From positions 1 through 64,000 of the forward strand of contig CAJAES010000060.1 in assembly GCA_903938815.1 (NCBI GenBank): 64,000 nucleotides of DNA. The letters run 5' to 3'. The position numbers and the translations under genes were made by a program. Of this stretch, positions 19,078-29,597 are shown piece by piece; position 1 is the first letter of the stretch, and each line of letters opens with the position of its first letter. The notes under the pieces are model-generated. The model had not been told where the DNA came from and searched no databases. It saw nothing but the letters and a program-made list of their open reading frames with translations. The stretch comes from an uncultured beta proteobacterium. GTDB lineage: Bacteria; Pseudomonadota; Gammaproteobacteria; Burkholderiales; Burkholderiaceae_C.

Positions 19078-21489
19078 TCAGTTGCGCACGGGCTTGCCGG
19101 TCTGCAGCATCCCCATGATGCGTTCCTGCGTCTTGGGGTGCTCGAGCAGCGAGCAGAAGTGCTTTCGCTCCAGCGTCATGAGGTATTCCTCGGTCACCAG
19201 CGAGCCGGCGTCGACATCGCCGCCGCAGACCACGTCGGCGATCAGGCTGGCGATGTGGAAATCGTGCGCGCTGGCGAAGCCGCCGTCGCGCAGGTTCACG
19301 AGCTGCCCCGTGATGGTGGCGCGCGCGTTGCGGCCGGCCACCTGGAACGTTGCGCGGTGCGGCGGGCGGTAGCCGCTGTCGGCCATGGCGCGGGCCTGCG
19401 CCGTGGCCACGAACAGCAGTTCGTCCTTGTGCGGCACGACCACGTCGTCAGGCAGCAGCCAGCCCATCTGGCGTGCTTCCAGCGCGCTGGTGGCCACCTT
19501 GGCCATCGCGGCGTTGGTGAAGCCGTCGCTCAGGAACTGCAGCAGGTCGGCCTTCGCGTTGCCGGCGCCGGCCATCTCGGCCGCACGGCGCGCGATGTAG
19601 GCCAGGCCGCCACCGCCCGGGATCAGGCCCACGCCCACCTCGACGAGGCCGACATAGCTTTCCAGGTGCGCGACACGGCGCGCGCAATGCACGGCAAGCT
19701 CGCAACCGCCACCCAGCGCCAGGCCGCGCATGGCAGCCACGACCGGCACCTGCGCGTAGCGGATGCGCAGCATGGCGTCCTGCAGCTTCTTCTCCTCGGG
19801 CGCGATGCCCTTGGCGCCGAGCTTCATGAACACCGGCAGCAGGGATTCCAGGTTCGCACCGGCCGAGAACACGTCGTCGGGCGACCAGATCACCAGGCCC
19901 TTGTACCCGGCCTCGGCAATCTCCACGGCCTTCAGCAGGCCCTCGGTGACGGCCGGACTGATGAGGTGCAGCTTGGCGGTGATGCTGGCGATCAGCACCT
20001 CGCCGTCGAGCGACCAGACGCGGATTTCCTCGTTGCGGAACTCCTCGGTGCCGGCCTTCAGCGGTGCGGGCGCATCGGTGCCCAGCACGGTCTCGGGGAA
20101 GGCTTGGCGCTGGTACACGGGCAGCGTGCTCGGCGCCACGAAGCGGGCGTGCGCAGCACTCCAGGAACCTTCGGGGCGGTGCACGCCGCCGGCGGCGGCC
20201 ACCGGGCCGTCGAACACCCACTGCGGCAGCGGCGCGGCGCACAGGGCCTTGCCGGCCTCGATGTCTTCCTTCACCCATTGCGCCACCTGCAGCCAGCCGG
20301 CGTCCTGCCAGAGCTCGAACGGGCCCTGCTTCATGCCGAAGCCCCAGCGCATGGCGAAGTCGACGTCGCGCGCGCACTCGGCGATCTCGTGCAGGTGCAC
20401 GGCCACGTAGTGGAAGCTGTCGCGCAGGATGGCCCACACGAACTGCGCCTGCGGGTTGCTCGATTCACGCAGCAGCTTCAGGCGCTCGGCCGCGGGCTTC
20501 TTCAGGATGCGCTCGACCAGCGTGTCGGCCTTGCCGCCGCCGGCCACGTACTCGCCCTTGTCAGGGTCCAGGCGAAGGATGTCCTTGCCCACCTTCTTGT
20601 AGAAGCCGGCGCCGCTCTTCTGGCCCAGCGCGCCCTGCTCGATCAGGCGCTTGAGCACCGGGGGCGTGGCGTAGCTCGGGAAGAACGGGTCGTCGGCCAG
20701 GTTGTCCTGCAGCGTCTTGATGACGTGCGCCATCGTGTCCAGGCCCACCACGTCGGCGGTGCGGAAGGTGCCGCTGCTGGCGCGGCCCATCTTCTTGCCC
20801 GTGAGGTCGTCGACGACGTCGTAGCTCAGGCCGAACTTGCCGGCCTCGTGGATGGTGGCCAGCATGCCGGCGATGCCGACGCGGTTGGCCACGAAATTGG
20901 GGGTGTCCTTGGCCCGAACCACGCCCTTGCCGACGGCGGTGGTGACGAAGCTCTCGAGCTGGTCGAGGATGCCGGGCTCGGTGGTGGGCGTCGGGATCAG
21001 CTCCACCAGGCTCATGTAGCGCGGCGGGTTGAAGAAGTGGATGCCGCAAAAGCGCGGGCGGATGCTCTCGGGCAGCGCCGCGCTCAGCTTCGTGATCGAC
21101 AGGCCCGAGGTGTTGCTGGCCACGATGGCCGCCGGGTTCAGCGCGGGCGCGATCTTCTGGTACAGGTCCAGCTTCCAGTCCATGCGCTCGGCAATGGCCT
21201 CGATGACGAGGTCGCAGTCGGCCAGCAGCCCGAGGTGCTCTTCGTAGTTGGCCGGCTGGATGAGCGCGGCGTCAGCCACCACGCCCAGCGGCGCGGGCTT
21301 GAGCTTCTTCAGGTTCTCGATGGCGCGCATCGCGATGCCGCTCTTCGAACCCGAAGTCTGCGGACCCGCATCCGTCGGCAGGTCGAACAGAACGACGGGC
21401 ACCTTGCAGTTGACGAGCTGGGCGGCGATCTGCGCGCCCATCACGCCGGCGCCGAGCACGGCGACCTTGCGGACATTGAATCGGTTCAT
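19078..21489 (-). CDS. fadN: FadN-type 3-hydroxyacyl-CoA dehydrogenase / enoyl-CoA hydratase
   Basis: An 803-residue bifunctional enzyme. Unlike E. coli FadB, the dehydrogenase comes first: NAD motif VLGAGVMGAQIA at about 10-21, catalytic region CGIHFFNPPRYM, then the C-terminal dehydrogenase domain; the crotonase-fold hydratase occupies roughly 500-700 (FSAGANLESL, RGLALGGGCELA, EVGVGLIPGGGG). This order matches FadN of Bacillus. It performs hydration and NAD-linked oxidation in beta-oxidation. It lies directly after the DUF2147 gene (9 bp). Confidence 0.92.
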   Translation of the reverse strand: MNRFNVRKVAVLGAGVMGAQIAAQLVNCKVPVVLFDLPTDAGPQTSGSKSGIAMRAIENLKKLKPAPLGVVADAALIQPANYEEHLGLLADCDLVIEAIAERMDWKLDLYQKIAPALNPAAIVASNTSGLSITKLSAALPESIRPRFCGIHFFNPPRYMSLVELIPTPTTEPGILDQLESFVTTAVGKGVVRAKDTPNFVANRVGIAGMLATIHEAGKFGLSYDVVDDLTGKKMGRASSGTFRTADVVGLDTMAHVIKTLQDNLADDPFFPSYATPPVLKRLIEQGALGQKSGAGFYKKVGKDILRLDPDKGEYVAGGGKADTLVERILKKPAAERLKLLRESSNPQAQFVWAILRDSFHYVAVHLHEIAECARDVDFAMRWGFGMKQGPFELWQDAGWLQVAQWVKEDIEAGKALCAAPLPQWVFDGPVAAAGGVHRPEGSWSAAHARFVAPSTLPVYQRQAFPETVLGTDAPAPLKAGTEEFRNEEIRVWSLDGEVLIASITAKLHLISPAVTEGLLKAVEIAEAGYKGLVIWSPDDVFSAGANLESLLPVFMKLGAKGIAPEEKKLQDAMLRIRYAQVPVVAAMRGLALGGGCELAVHCARRVAHLESYVGLVEVGVGLIPGGGGLAYIARRAAEMAGAGNAKADLLQFLSDGFTNAAMAKVATSALEARQMGWLLPDDVVVPHKDELLFVATAQARAMADSGYRPPHRATFQVAGRNARATITGQLVNLRDGGFASAHDFHIASLIADVVCGGDVDAGSLVTEEYLMTLERKHFCSLLEHPKTQERIMGMLQTGKPVRN

Positions 21490-21498
21490 CGGTCTTCC

Positions 21499-21936
21499 TT
21501 ATTCCACTCGGATCCAGGTCTGGGTACGGCCCAGCATGGGCATGCCCACGTAGCCCCGGACTTCCAGTTTCTTGCCACCATCGGCCGGCTGCATGCGCAC
21601 CTTGTAGACCTTGCCTTCGGCCGCATCGAGGATGGTGCCGCTGTCCCACAGGTTCTCGTCGTCGGCCTTCTTCACGCCGCGCACGACTTCGAGGCCGATC
21701 ATCGGCTTGCCCTTGCGGTCGTCCTCGCACTTGTCGCACACGCCGTCCTGCTTGGCATCGGGCGCCAGCAGCTTCTCGATCACGCCGCGCATGACGCCGC
21801 CGCTCTCGGTGATGCGGATCTGCGCCTTCTCGGTCTTGGTCTTGTCGTCGATGGTCTTCCACACGCCGACCGGGGTGGCCTGGGCGAATGCGGTGCCGGC
21901 GGCGGCGAAGAGTGCGACGGCGATCAGTGTCTTCAT
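21499..21936 (-). CDS. Exported DUF2147 protein
   Basis: A 145-residue protein started at the ATG at 21936, which opens a clean signal peptide (MKTLIAVALFAAAGTAFA). The mature part matches DUF2147: VGVWKTIDD at the start, CDKCEDDRKGKPMIGL in the middle and YVGMPMLGRTQTWIR at the end, a lipocalin-like beta-barrel of unknown ligand. Its position inside a beta-oxidation operon is conserved-looking (tight spacing either side) and suggests a role in envelope lipid or fatty-acid handling; that is inference. Confidence 0.88.
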   Translation of the reverse strand: MKTLIAVALFAAAGTAFAQATPVGVWKTIDDKTKTEKAQIRITESGGVMRGVIEKLLAPDAKQDGVCDKCEDDRKGKPMIGLEVVRGVKKADDENLWDSGTILDAAEGKVYKVRMQPADGGKKLEVRGYVGMPMLGRTQTWIRVE

Positions 21937-21980
21937 GCTTGTCTCCTGGTGGGGTGTTCGTCGGTGGTGTGAGGGCGCGC

Positions 21981-23771
<1,791 letters not shown>

Positions 23772-23775
23772 GGAA

Positions 23776-24501
23776 CTACTCCTGGAGGGAAGACTGGGGA
23801 TTCGGGGAATGCGGGTGATTCAGGGAACCTGGACCCGGCGCGGTGGGCGCGGTGGCCGCAGTGGGCTCGGCAGGAGCGTCCTGCGGGGCCGTCTGGTAAT
23901 CGGAGATCACACGGGCGAAACCGCGGCGCGCGCGGTCGAGCACGCCCGGGTTGCGCAGGAAGCGGGCGTCGTGGTGCAGCGCGAGGATCAGACCGTGCAG
24001 TTCGAACAGCATCTGCAGCGGGTCGGTGTCGGCGCGCAGGTGGCCTTCGTCGACGGCGATGCCGATGGCGCGCGCCAGTGCGGCGTGCCAGGCGCCGACC
24101 ATCGAGGCCAGCGCGTCGCGCACGGGGCCGGGGCGGTCGTCGAACTCGACCGCGCCACTGATGTAGATGCAGCCGGAATCGAGCTCGACCGAGACGCGGC
24201 GGATCCAGCGCTCGAACAGCGCGGACAGCCGCGGCAGGCCGCGTGCCTCGTCGATGGCCGGGAAGAACACTTCTTCCTCGAAGCGCGCGTGGTATTCGCG
24301 GATGACGGAGATCTGCAGTTCCTCGCGCGAGCCGAAGTGGGCGAACACGCCCGACTTGCTCATGCCGGTCACCTCGGCCAGCGCGCCGATCGACAGCCCC
24401 TCCAGCCCCATGTGCGAGGCCATGCCCAGCGCCGCATCGAGGATGGCGGCGCGGGTCTGCTGGCCCTTCTGGAGCGATCGGGACGGGGGGTGTGCGGACA
24501 A
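23776..24501 (-). CDS. TetR-family regulator of the beta-oxidation operon
   Basis: The HTH is at about 14-60 of the protein started here (QQTRAAILDAALG, SIGALAEVTGMSKSGVFAHF); the ligand domain follows, with a Pro/Ala-rich C-terminal tail. The only upstream ATG is at 24573, but it would put the operator-like dyad at 24517-24528 inside the coding sequence. The TTG at 24501 gives a normal TetR N-terminus and is preferred, though it has no clear ribosome binding site. It probably represses its own operon and is released by an acyl-CoA or fatty acid. Confidence 0.8.
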   Translation of the reverse strand: MSAHPPSRSLQKGQQTRAAILDAALGMASHMGLEGLSIGALAEVTGMSKSGVFAHFGSREELQISVIREYHARFEEEVFFPAIDEARGLPRLSALFERWIRRVSVELDSGCIYISGAVEFDDRPGPVRDALASMVGAWHAALARAIGIAVDEGHLRADTDPLQMLFELHGLILALHHDARFLRNPGVLDRARRGFARVISDYQTAPQDAPAEPTAATAPTAPGPGSLNHPHSPNPQSSLQE

Positions 24502-24516
24502 GGTCGTGAAGGAATC

Positions 24517-24528
24517 GAACGGTCGTTC
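24517..24528. promoter_or_regulatory. Probable TetR operator
   Basis: GAACG-GT-CGTTC is a perfect 5-bp inverted repeat followed by TATTTT, just upstream of the TTG start of the TetR gene. The GAACG/CGTTC half-sites are common in TetR operators of fatty-acid genes. Autoregulation of the operon is inferred. Confidence 0.5.
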
Positions 24529-24577
24529 TATTTTGCAGAGCCTGGGTCGGCGCGGGGTGCCATAACCCGGCATTTTT

Positions 24578-24593
24578 TAGGGTTCCAACCCTA
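24578..24593. promoter_or_regulatory. Second dyad in the TetR/HNH intergenic region
   Basis: TAGGGTT-CC-AACCCTA is a perfect 7-bp inverted repeat with a 2-bp centre, 33 bp before the HNH gene and about 77 bp before the TetR start. It is different in sequence from the GAACG dyad, so another regulator may bind it. Confidence 0.42.
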
Positions 24594-24625
24594 GATGACG
24601 GCCGTATGAACACCCTTCGACGGCG

Positions 24626-25231
24626 ATGAAGGCCATTGAGCACGGCATGCCAATTGCAGTACCCTTCGTGGTGATGGATGTGCTGCAGCTTGATGTCTCG
24701 GGCCGCCCTCAGGCCTGGATCAGCGCCCGTGAAGCCGCGGTGCTGTATGCGTGTGACAGCGTCGCCTGGACACTCGGCGACACCTTCCGCACCCTGCGCG
24801 GGGGCATCCAGCGCACCACGGGCCTGCAGTCGCGCATCGAGGTGCACCCCATCATCGCCGTCCGCGGCAGCGTGCCCAGCCGGGCGTGGCGGCAGGTGCC
24901 GGCCCTCAGCAACCCCAAGCTTTTCGTGCGTGACCGGAATGTGTGCGCCTACTGCGGCGGCAGCTTCCACTTCGACCACCTGACCCGCGAGCACATCGTC
25001 CCGGTGTCGCGCGGCGGGCAGGACACCTGGATGAACTGCATCACCGCCTGCAAGGCCTGCAACGGCAGCAAGGGCAGCCGCCTGCCTGAAGAGGCGCACA
25101 TGACGCTGCTCTACCTTCCCTACGTGCCCAGCCTGCACGAGGACATGATCCTGCGGGGGCGCCGCATCGTGTCCGACCAGATGGAGTTCCTTCTGGCGTC
25201 GGTGCCCCGCAGCAGTCGGCTGCACGGCTAA
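24626..25231 (+). CDS. HNH endonuclease-domain protein
   Basis: A 201-residue protein. The C-terminal half has a complete HNH motif with zinc-binding Cys pairs: VCAYCGG, then LTREHIVPVSRGG, then WMNCITACKACNGSKG. The N-terminal half (residues 15-75) is a conserved, uncharacterised domain. Such HNH proteins are widespread as single chromosomal genes in Burkholderiales and are not obviously tied to a mobile element. DNA nicking or cleavage is expected; the biological role is unknown. An alternative ATG lies 24 nt downstream. Confidence 0.85.
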   Translation: MKAIEHGMPIAVPFVVMDVLQLDVSGRPQAWISAREAAVLYACDSVAWTLGDTFRTLRGGIQRTTGLQSRIEVHPIIAVRGSVPSRAWRQVPALSNPKLFVRDRNVCAYCGGSFHFDHLTREHIVPVSRGGQDTWMNCITACKACNGSKGSRLPEEAHMTLLYLPYVPSLHEDMILRGRRIVSDQMEFLLASVPRSSRLHG

Positions 25232-25302
25232 CACTTCTTTACCTGGGCCCCGAGAACGGCCCGGCCGACAATGAAGTCCACTCCCGTGGAGGAAACATTG
25301 CC

Positions 25303-25776
25303 ATGAAGAAACTGCTGCTTGCCCTGTCCGTGCTCGCTCTCGCCGCCTGCACCACCACCAGCCCCGACGTCGTCAGCCGCAACGAGGCCCAGCGCCTGGC
25401 CACGGTGACCGACGCCACCGTGCTGTCGGTGCGCGACGTCACCGTCGACGGCAGCCAGTCGGGCGTCGGCGCCTCGGCCGGCGCAGTCATCGGCGGCGTC
25501 ACAGGCGCGTCGCGCGGCAACAGCCGCGAATCGATCGCGCTGGGCGTGCTGGGCGCCGTGGTCGGCGGCGTGGTCGGCAACACCGTCGAACGCGCCACCA
25601 CGCGCGAGGACGCCATCGAAGTGCTGGTCCAGCTGAAGAACGGCGAACGGCGCTCGGTCGTGCAGGCCAAGGGCAACGAGGTCCTGCGGCCGGGCGACGC
25701 GGTGATCCTGGTGTCCACCGGTGGCAAGGTGCGCGTCACCAAGGCACCGCCCGTGGGCGTGCAGCCGCGAAGCTGA
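25303..25776 (+). CDS. SlyB/Pcp-like glycine-zipper outer-membrane lipoprotein
   Basis: A 157-residue lipoprotein with lipobox ALAAC (Cys 16), preceded by GGAGG 10 nt before the ATG. The central glycine zipper (GASAGAVIGGVTGAS, then GVLGAVVGGVVGNTVE) and a C-terminal beta domain (EVLVQLKNGERRSVVQ, then LRPGDAVILV) match the SlyB/Pcp family, which supports outer-membrane integrity. It is followed by the operator region of the catabolic operon. Confidence 0.85.
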   Translation: MKKLLLALSVLALAACTTTSPDVVSRNEAQRLATVTDATVLSVRDVTVDGSQSGVGASAGAVIGGVTGASRGNSRESIALGVLGAVVGGVVGNTVERATTREDAIEVLVQLKNGERRSVVQAKGNEVLRPGDAVILVSTGGKVRVTKAPPVGVQPRS

Positions 25777-25793
25777 ACCCACCCGTCAGCGAT

Positions 25794-25830
25794 GTTCTTT
25801 TTGTGGACGATGTGTCCGAAAAAATAGAAC
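25794..25830. promoter_or_regulatory. Extended dyad operator 1 of the AcnX operon
   Basis: Core GGAC-N5-GTCC (25805-25817) flanked by T-run and A-run (25798-25802, 25819-25824) and outer GTTC (25794-25797) / GAAC (25827-25830). The whole is an imperfect 37-bp dyad between the lipoprotein stop and the first operon gene. IclR-type regulators bind such dyads and an IclR gene is second in the operon. Confidence 0.6.
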
Positions 25831-25863
25831 AGATCCGCTGAACTCGTCAATGCTGGATGCCCC

Positions 25864-25889
25864 TGTCCGTTTTTTCGGACAGTGTGTCC
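25864..25889. promoter_or_regulatory. Dyad operator 2 of the AcnX operon
   Basis: TGTCCG-TTTTTT-CGGACA is a perfect 6-bp inverted repeat, and its right arm begins a second GGAC-N5-GTCC (25877-25889). The GGAC cores of sites 1 and 2 are 72 bp apart, about seven helical turns. Site 2 ends 11 bp before the first ATG, a position suited to repression. Confidence 0.6.
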
Positions 25890-25900
25890 ATCATTGCGCG

Positions 25901-27448
25901 ATGAGCCAGCCCCCCACGATGCAGTCGGTCGTCCGCACCGACGAACGCATCCTGACCGCCGACATCTTCGCCCGCGACGCCAAGCCGCTGCGCCCCGACC
26001 TGGGCACGCACCACGAGGCCGCACGCGACATCCCCGTCTACCGGGAGTGCGACGTTCTGGTGGTGGGCGGCGGGCCCTCGGGCACTGCCGCTGCGGCTGC
26101 GGCAGCCCGCCAGGGCGCCGACGTGGTGCTGCTCGAGCGCTACAACCACCTGGGCGGCCTGTCCACGGGCGGCCTGGTGCTGTGGATCGACCGCATGACC
26201 GACTGGACGGGGCGGCTCGTCATCCGCGGCTTCGCGCAGGAACTGTTCGACCGCCTGCCGCCCGAGGCCGTGGCCGGCCCGGCGCCGGGCGACTGGGGCT
26301 CCACCGACACCGGCAAGGCCGCGCACTGGAGCCAGCGCACCGCCGCGTACCACGGCATCGTGACCTGGTCGCCCACCATCGACCCCGAGCGGCTGAAACT
26401 GCTCAGCCAGGAAATCTGCCTGGAGAGCGGCGTCAAGCTGGTCTACCACGCATGGGCCAGCCAGCCCATCGTCGAGGACGGCCGCGTGGCCGGCATCAGC
26501 TTCGAGAGCAAGGAAGGCCGACTCGCACTGCGCGCCAAGGTGGTGGTGGACGCCACCGGCGACGGCGACCTCTTCGCCCGCGCAGGCGCCGCTTACGACA
26601 ACGACATCGAGGCCGCAGACGTGCACCACTGCATGAACACCTCCTGGATGTTCGGCGGCGTCGACATGCAGCGCTGGATCGCCTTCAAGGCCGGCCAGCC
26701 CGAGGCCTTCTCGGCCTTCATGGCCAGCGGGCGCGAGGCCTGCGGGCTGTTCGACCGGCCCTTCGTCTCCTGGCGCGACGACATCGCGCTCTTCATGGGC
26801 CCGCGCCAGACAGGCTACTCGGCGCTGGACATCGACGATCTCACCGCGGTAGAAGTGCGATCGCACCGCGCCATGGCCGCCCACCTGGACCACTACCGCG
26901 CGCACGCGCCCGGCTTCGAGAACGCGTACCTGCTGCAGAGCGCGCCTCAGATCGGCGTGCGCCACGCCCGGCGCCTGAAGGGCGTGGACGCCGTGCTGCG
27001 CAGCCGCTGGCCCGACGGCCTGGCGCTGCCCGACGAGATCGGCGTCACGCCGGCCGTCAGCCCGAAGTTCCCCAACATCTCCATCCCCTACGGCGCGCTG
27101 GTGCCCGAGTCGCTCGACGGCCTGATCGCCTGCGGCCGCCACATCAGCTGCGACAAGAACTCGCACGGTTTCATGCGCGAGATCCCGCAGTGCTGGATCA
27201 CCGGGCAGGCCGCCGGCACCGCCGCCGCGCTGGCGGTGCGGCACGGCGTGCAGCCGCGCGCCGTGGATGTGCCGGAACTGCAACAGGCGCTGCGCGCGCA
27301 GGGCGTGTACCTGCGCATGGCGAACGACGCCACCGACCCCCTGGACACCACGGGCAGCACGAGCACAGGCGAGGCTGTTGGAAACACCCAGGACATCACC
27401 GCCGCAGCCACGCCACCCACGGCCGCCAAGGCCGCCACCCCGGCCTGA
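25901..27448 (+). CDS. FAD-dependent oxidoreductase (FAD_oxidored family), first gene of the AcnX operon
   Basis: A 515-residue flavoprotein. The dinucleotide motif VLVVGGGPSGTAAAAAA is at about 52-68 followed by VVLLERYNHLGGLSTGG; VVVDATGDGDLFARAG is the second FAD block. The pattern LGG-S-GG and the C-terminal DLIACGRHISCDKNSHGFMRE fit the FAD_oxidored family, often paired with catabolism of hydroxylated acids. The start at 25901 excludes upstream in-frame codons lying in the operator region. The last 35 residues are a low-complexity Thr/Ala tail. Substrate unknown; it would oxidise a C-OH or C-N bond. Confidence 0.85.
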   Translation: MSQPPTMQSVVRTDERILTADIFARDAKPLRPDLGTHHEAARDIPVYRECDVLVVGGGPSGTAAAAAAARQGADVVLLERYNHLGGLSTGGLVLWIDRMTDWTGRLVIRGFAQELFDRLPPEAVAGPAPGDWGSTDTGKAAHWSQRTAAYHGIVTWSPTIDPERLKLLSQEICLESGVKLVYHAWASQPIVEDGRVAGISFESKEGRLALRAKVVVDATGDGDLFARAGAAYDNDIEAADVHHCMNTSWMFGGVDMQRWIAFKAGQPEAFSAFMASGREACGLFDRPFVSWRDDIALFMGPRQTGYSALDIDDLTAVEVRSHRAMAAHLDHYRAHAPGFENAYLLQSAPQIGVRHARRLKGVDAVLRSRWPDGLALPDEIGVTPAVSPKFPNISIPYGALVPESLDGLIACGRHISCDKNSHGFMREIPQCWITGQAAGTAAALAVRHGVQPRAVDVPELQQALRAQGVYLRMANDATDPLDTTGSTSTGEAVGNTQDITAAATPPTAAKAATPA

Positions 27449-27453
27449 ACACC

Positions 27454-28323
27454 ATGGCCCAGGACACCGTCAGCGCGCTCGACCGCGGCCTCGCGCTCAT
27501 GCAGTGCTTCAGCGAGGACCGCCGCGTGATGGGGCCGACCGAGCTCTCGCGGCTCACGGGCATCCCGCGCCCTTCGGTCATCCGCCTGGCGGCCACGCTG
27601 GTGGCGCACCGCTGGCTGCAGGCCGAGCCGGACGGCGAGCGCTACATGCTCGGCGCCGGCGTGGTGTCGCTCGCGCAGACCTTCCTGTCGGGCCTGGACG
27701 TGCGCGCCGCCGCCCGGCCCGGCATGCAGCTGCTGGCCGACCGCTTCGGCGGGTCGGTCTACCTCGCGGTGCGCGATGGCCTCGAGCTCGTTCTGGTGGA
27801 AGCCTGCCGCGCCCGCACGGCCATGCTCGCGGCGCGGCTGGACGTCGGCTCCCGCGTGCCGCTGCCCAACTCGGCGCTGGGCCGGGCCTACCTGGGCGCG
27901 CTGCCGGCCGCCGAGCGCGCCGCGCTGATCGACTCCCTGCGCCTGTCGCGCGGCAACGAATGGCCGGGCCTCGAAGCCGGGCTGAACGCGGCGCTGGCCG
28001 AGCGCGACCTGCACGGCTGGTGCGTGTCGATGGGCTCCTTTCACCGCGAGATCAACTCGGTGTCGGTGGCCCTGACCGGCCCGCGCGGCGAGGTGATGGC
28101 CTTCAACTGCGGCGGCCCGGCCTTCGACTTCACCGAGGCCCGGTTGCGCCGCGACGTGGCGCCGGCCCTGGTGGCGCTCACCCTTGAAGTCGCGGGCGTG
28201 ATCGGCGGCCGCGCCGCCGTTCCGGAACCGGAACCCGCATCGGCGACGGCACCCGCCAACCCCGCCAACCCCGCCACCCCCGCCACGGCGCCCGACCCCG
28301 CACCCACCCAGGAGCCCGCATGA
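27454..28323 (+). CDS. IclR-family regulator
   Basis: A 289-residue regulator. N-terminal winged HTH: SALDRGLALMQCF, then GPTELSRLTGIPRPSVIRL. The effector domain follows (ADRFGGSVYLAVRDG, LPNSALGRAYLGAL, SVALTGPRGEV). It starts 5 bp after the oxidoreductase stop, so it is part of the operon and likely controls it through the two dyads upstream. The final 35 residues are a Pro/Ala tail encoded by CCCGCC-rich repeats that runs to an ATGA overlap with the AcnX gene. Confidence 0.9.
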   Translation: MAQDTVSALDRGLALMQCFSEDRRVMGPTELSRLTGIPRPSVIRLAATLVAHRWLQAEPDGERYMLGAGVVSLAQTFLSGLDVRAAARPGMQLLADRFGGSVYLAVRDGLELVLVEACRARTAMLAARLDVGSRVPLPNSALGRAYLGALPAAERAALIDSLRLSRGNEWPGLEAGLNAALAERDLHGWCVSMGSFHREINSVSVALTGPRGEVMAFNCGGPAFDFTEARLRRDVAPALVALTLEVAGVIGGRAAVPEPEPASATAPANPANPATPATAPDPAPTQEPA

Positions 28324-29597
28324 GGCTGACCGATGTCGAGAAGGCCATGCGCGACGGCGGAGACGGCGCAGCCGTCGCCCGCGCGATGGACCTGCTCATC
28401 CGCTACGGCGAAGCGCTCGGCGCGGAACGCCTGGTCGAGACGTACAACGTCTGCGGCACCGTGACCGCCACCACGCCCTTCATGCGCGACTTCGCGCTCG
28501 CGCAGGGCGGGCTCGACGCCGTCTTCAGCGAGTTCAACCTCGACAGCGCCGAAGTCGTCAGCGTGCCCAAGGTGCGGGCCTTCAGCTCCCACCTGCAGCT
28601 GGGCTTCGACCCGCACCACCCCGTGGAGATGGGCGTCAGCGACGAGATCGTCCAGTTCTACAAGCGCAGCGAGGCCATGGCCGCGGGCATGGGCGTGCAG
28701 ATGATGAACACCTGCACGCCGTACCAGGTGGGCAACGTGCCCACGCGCGGCGAGCACTGCGCGTGGATGGAGTCCTCGGCTGTCATCTATGTCAACTCGG
28801 TGCTGGGCGCGCGCACCAACACCGAAGGCCGCGAGAGCACCAGCGCCGCGATGCTCACCTGCCGCATCCCCGACTGGGGCTACCACCAGGACGGCCCGCG
28901 CCAGGCCACGCAGGGCGTGGAACTCGAGATCCCCGTGGAGTCCGTCGAGGACTGGGGCCTGCTCGGCTACTGGATGGGCGACTGGGTGCAGGACCGCGTG
29001 CCCGCCGTGCGCGGTGCGATGGGCACGCCCAACCTGCCGCGCCTGAAGCACTTCGGCGCGGCGGCATCGTCCTCCGGCGGCGTCGAGATGTACCACCTGA
29101 TCGGCATCACGCCCGAGGCGCCGACCTGGGACGTCGCCTTCGGCGGGCGCCGCCCTCAGGAGGTGCGAAGCTACGGCGCGCGCGAGCGCGCCGCCACGCT
29201 GGAGCGCATCAATGCGATGGGCACCGACCGCGCCGTCGACTACGTGATGCTCGGCTGCCCGCACTACACCATCGGGCAGATCTGGGAGGCCGCGCAGCTG
29301 CTCGAAGGCCGCCATGTCCACGCCAACAGCGCGCTGTGGATCTGGACCCCGCGCTCGATCAAGGACCTGGCCGACCGCAACGGCTACACGCGCATCATCG
29401 AGGCCGCGGGCGGCAAGATCCTCACCGACAGCTGCTCGGCCATGAGCCGTGCCGTACCGCCGGGCACCCGTGTGGTGGCCTGCGATTCGGCCAAGCAGGC
29501 GCATTACCTGCCCGCCATCCTGGGGGTGCAAGCCTGGTTCGGCACCACGGCGCAGTGCATCGACGCGGCCTGCACGGGGCGGTGGCATGGCGGCTGA
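28320..29597 (+). CDS. Aconitase X large subunit
   Basis: A 425-residue AcnX catalytic subunit (formerly DUF521), an Fe-S dehydratase distantly related to aconitase. Three cysteines in conserved settings are candidate cluster ligands: Cys 132 (NTCTPYQ), Cys 313 (LGCPHY) and Cys 372 (TDSCSA). Known AcnX enzymes dehydrate cis-3-hydroxyproline, trans-3-hydroxyproline or mevalonate 5-phosphate. No proline-pathway or isoprenoid genes surround it here, and an IlvD-type dehydratase follows, so a different hydroxy-acid substrate is likely. Start overlaps the IclR stop by 4 nt. Confidence 0.88.
   Translation: MRLTDVEKAMRDGGDGAAVARAMDLLIRYGEALGAERLVETYNVCGTVTATTPFMRDFALAQGGLDAVFSEFNLDSAEVVSVPKVRAFSSHLQLGFDPHHPVEMGVSDEIVQFYKRSEAMAAGMGVQMMNTCTPYQVGNVPTRGEHCAWMESSAVIYVNSVLGARTNTEGRESTSAAMLTCRIPDWGYHQDGPRQATQGVELEIPVESVEDWGLLGYWMGDWVQDRVPAVRGAMGTPNLPRLKHFGAAASSSGGVEMYHLIGITPEAPTWDVAFGGRRPQEVRSYGARERAATLERINAMGTDRAVDYVMLGCPHYTIGQIWEAAQLLEGRHVHANSALWIWTPRSIKDLADRNGYTRIIEAAGGKILTDSCSAMSRAVPPGTRVVACDSAKQAHYLPAILGVQAWFGTTAQCIDAACTGRWHGG

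Noticed and set aside
19138..21972. 944-codon plus-strand frame opposite the FadN-type gene
   Set aside because: Shadow of a strongly conserved enzyme gene; no domain pattern of its own.
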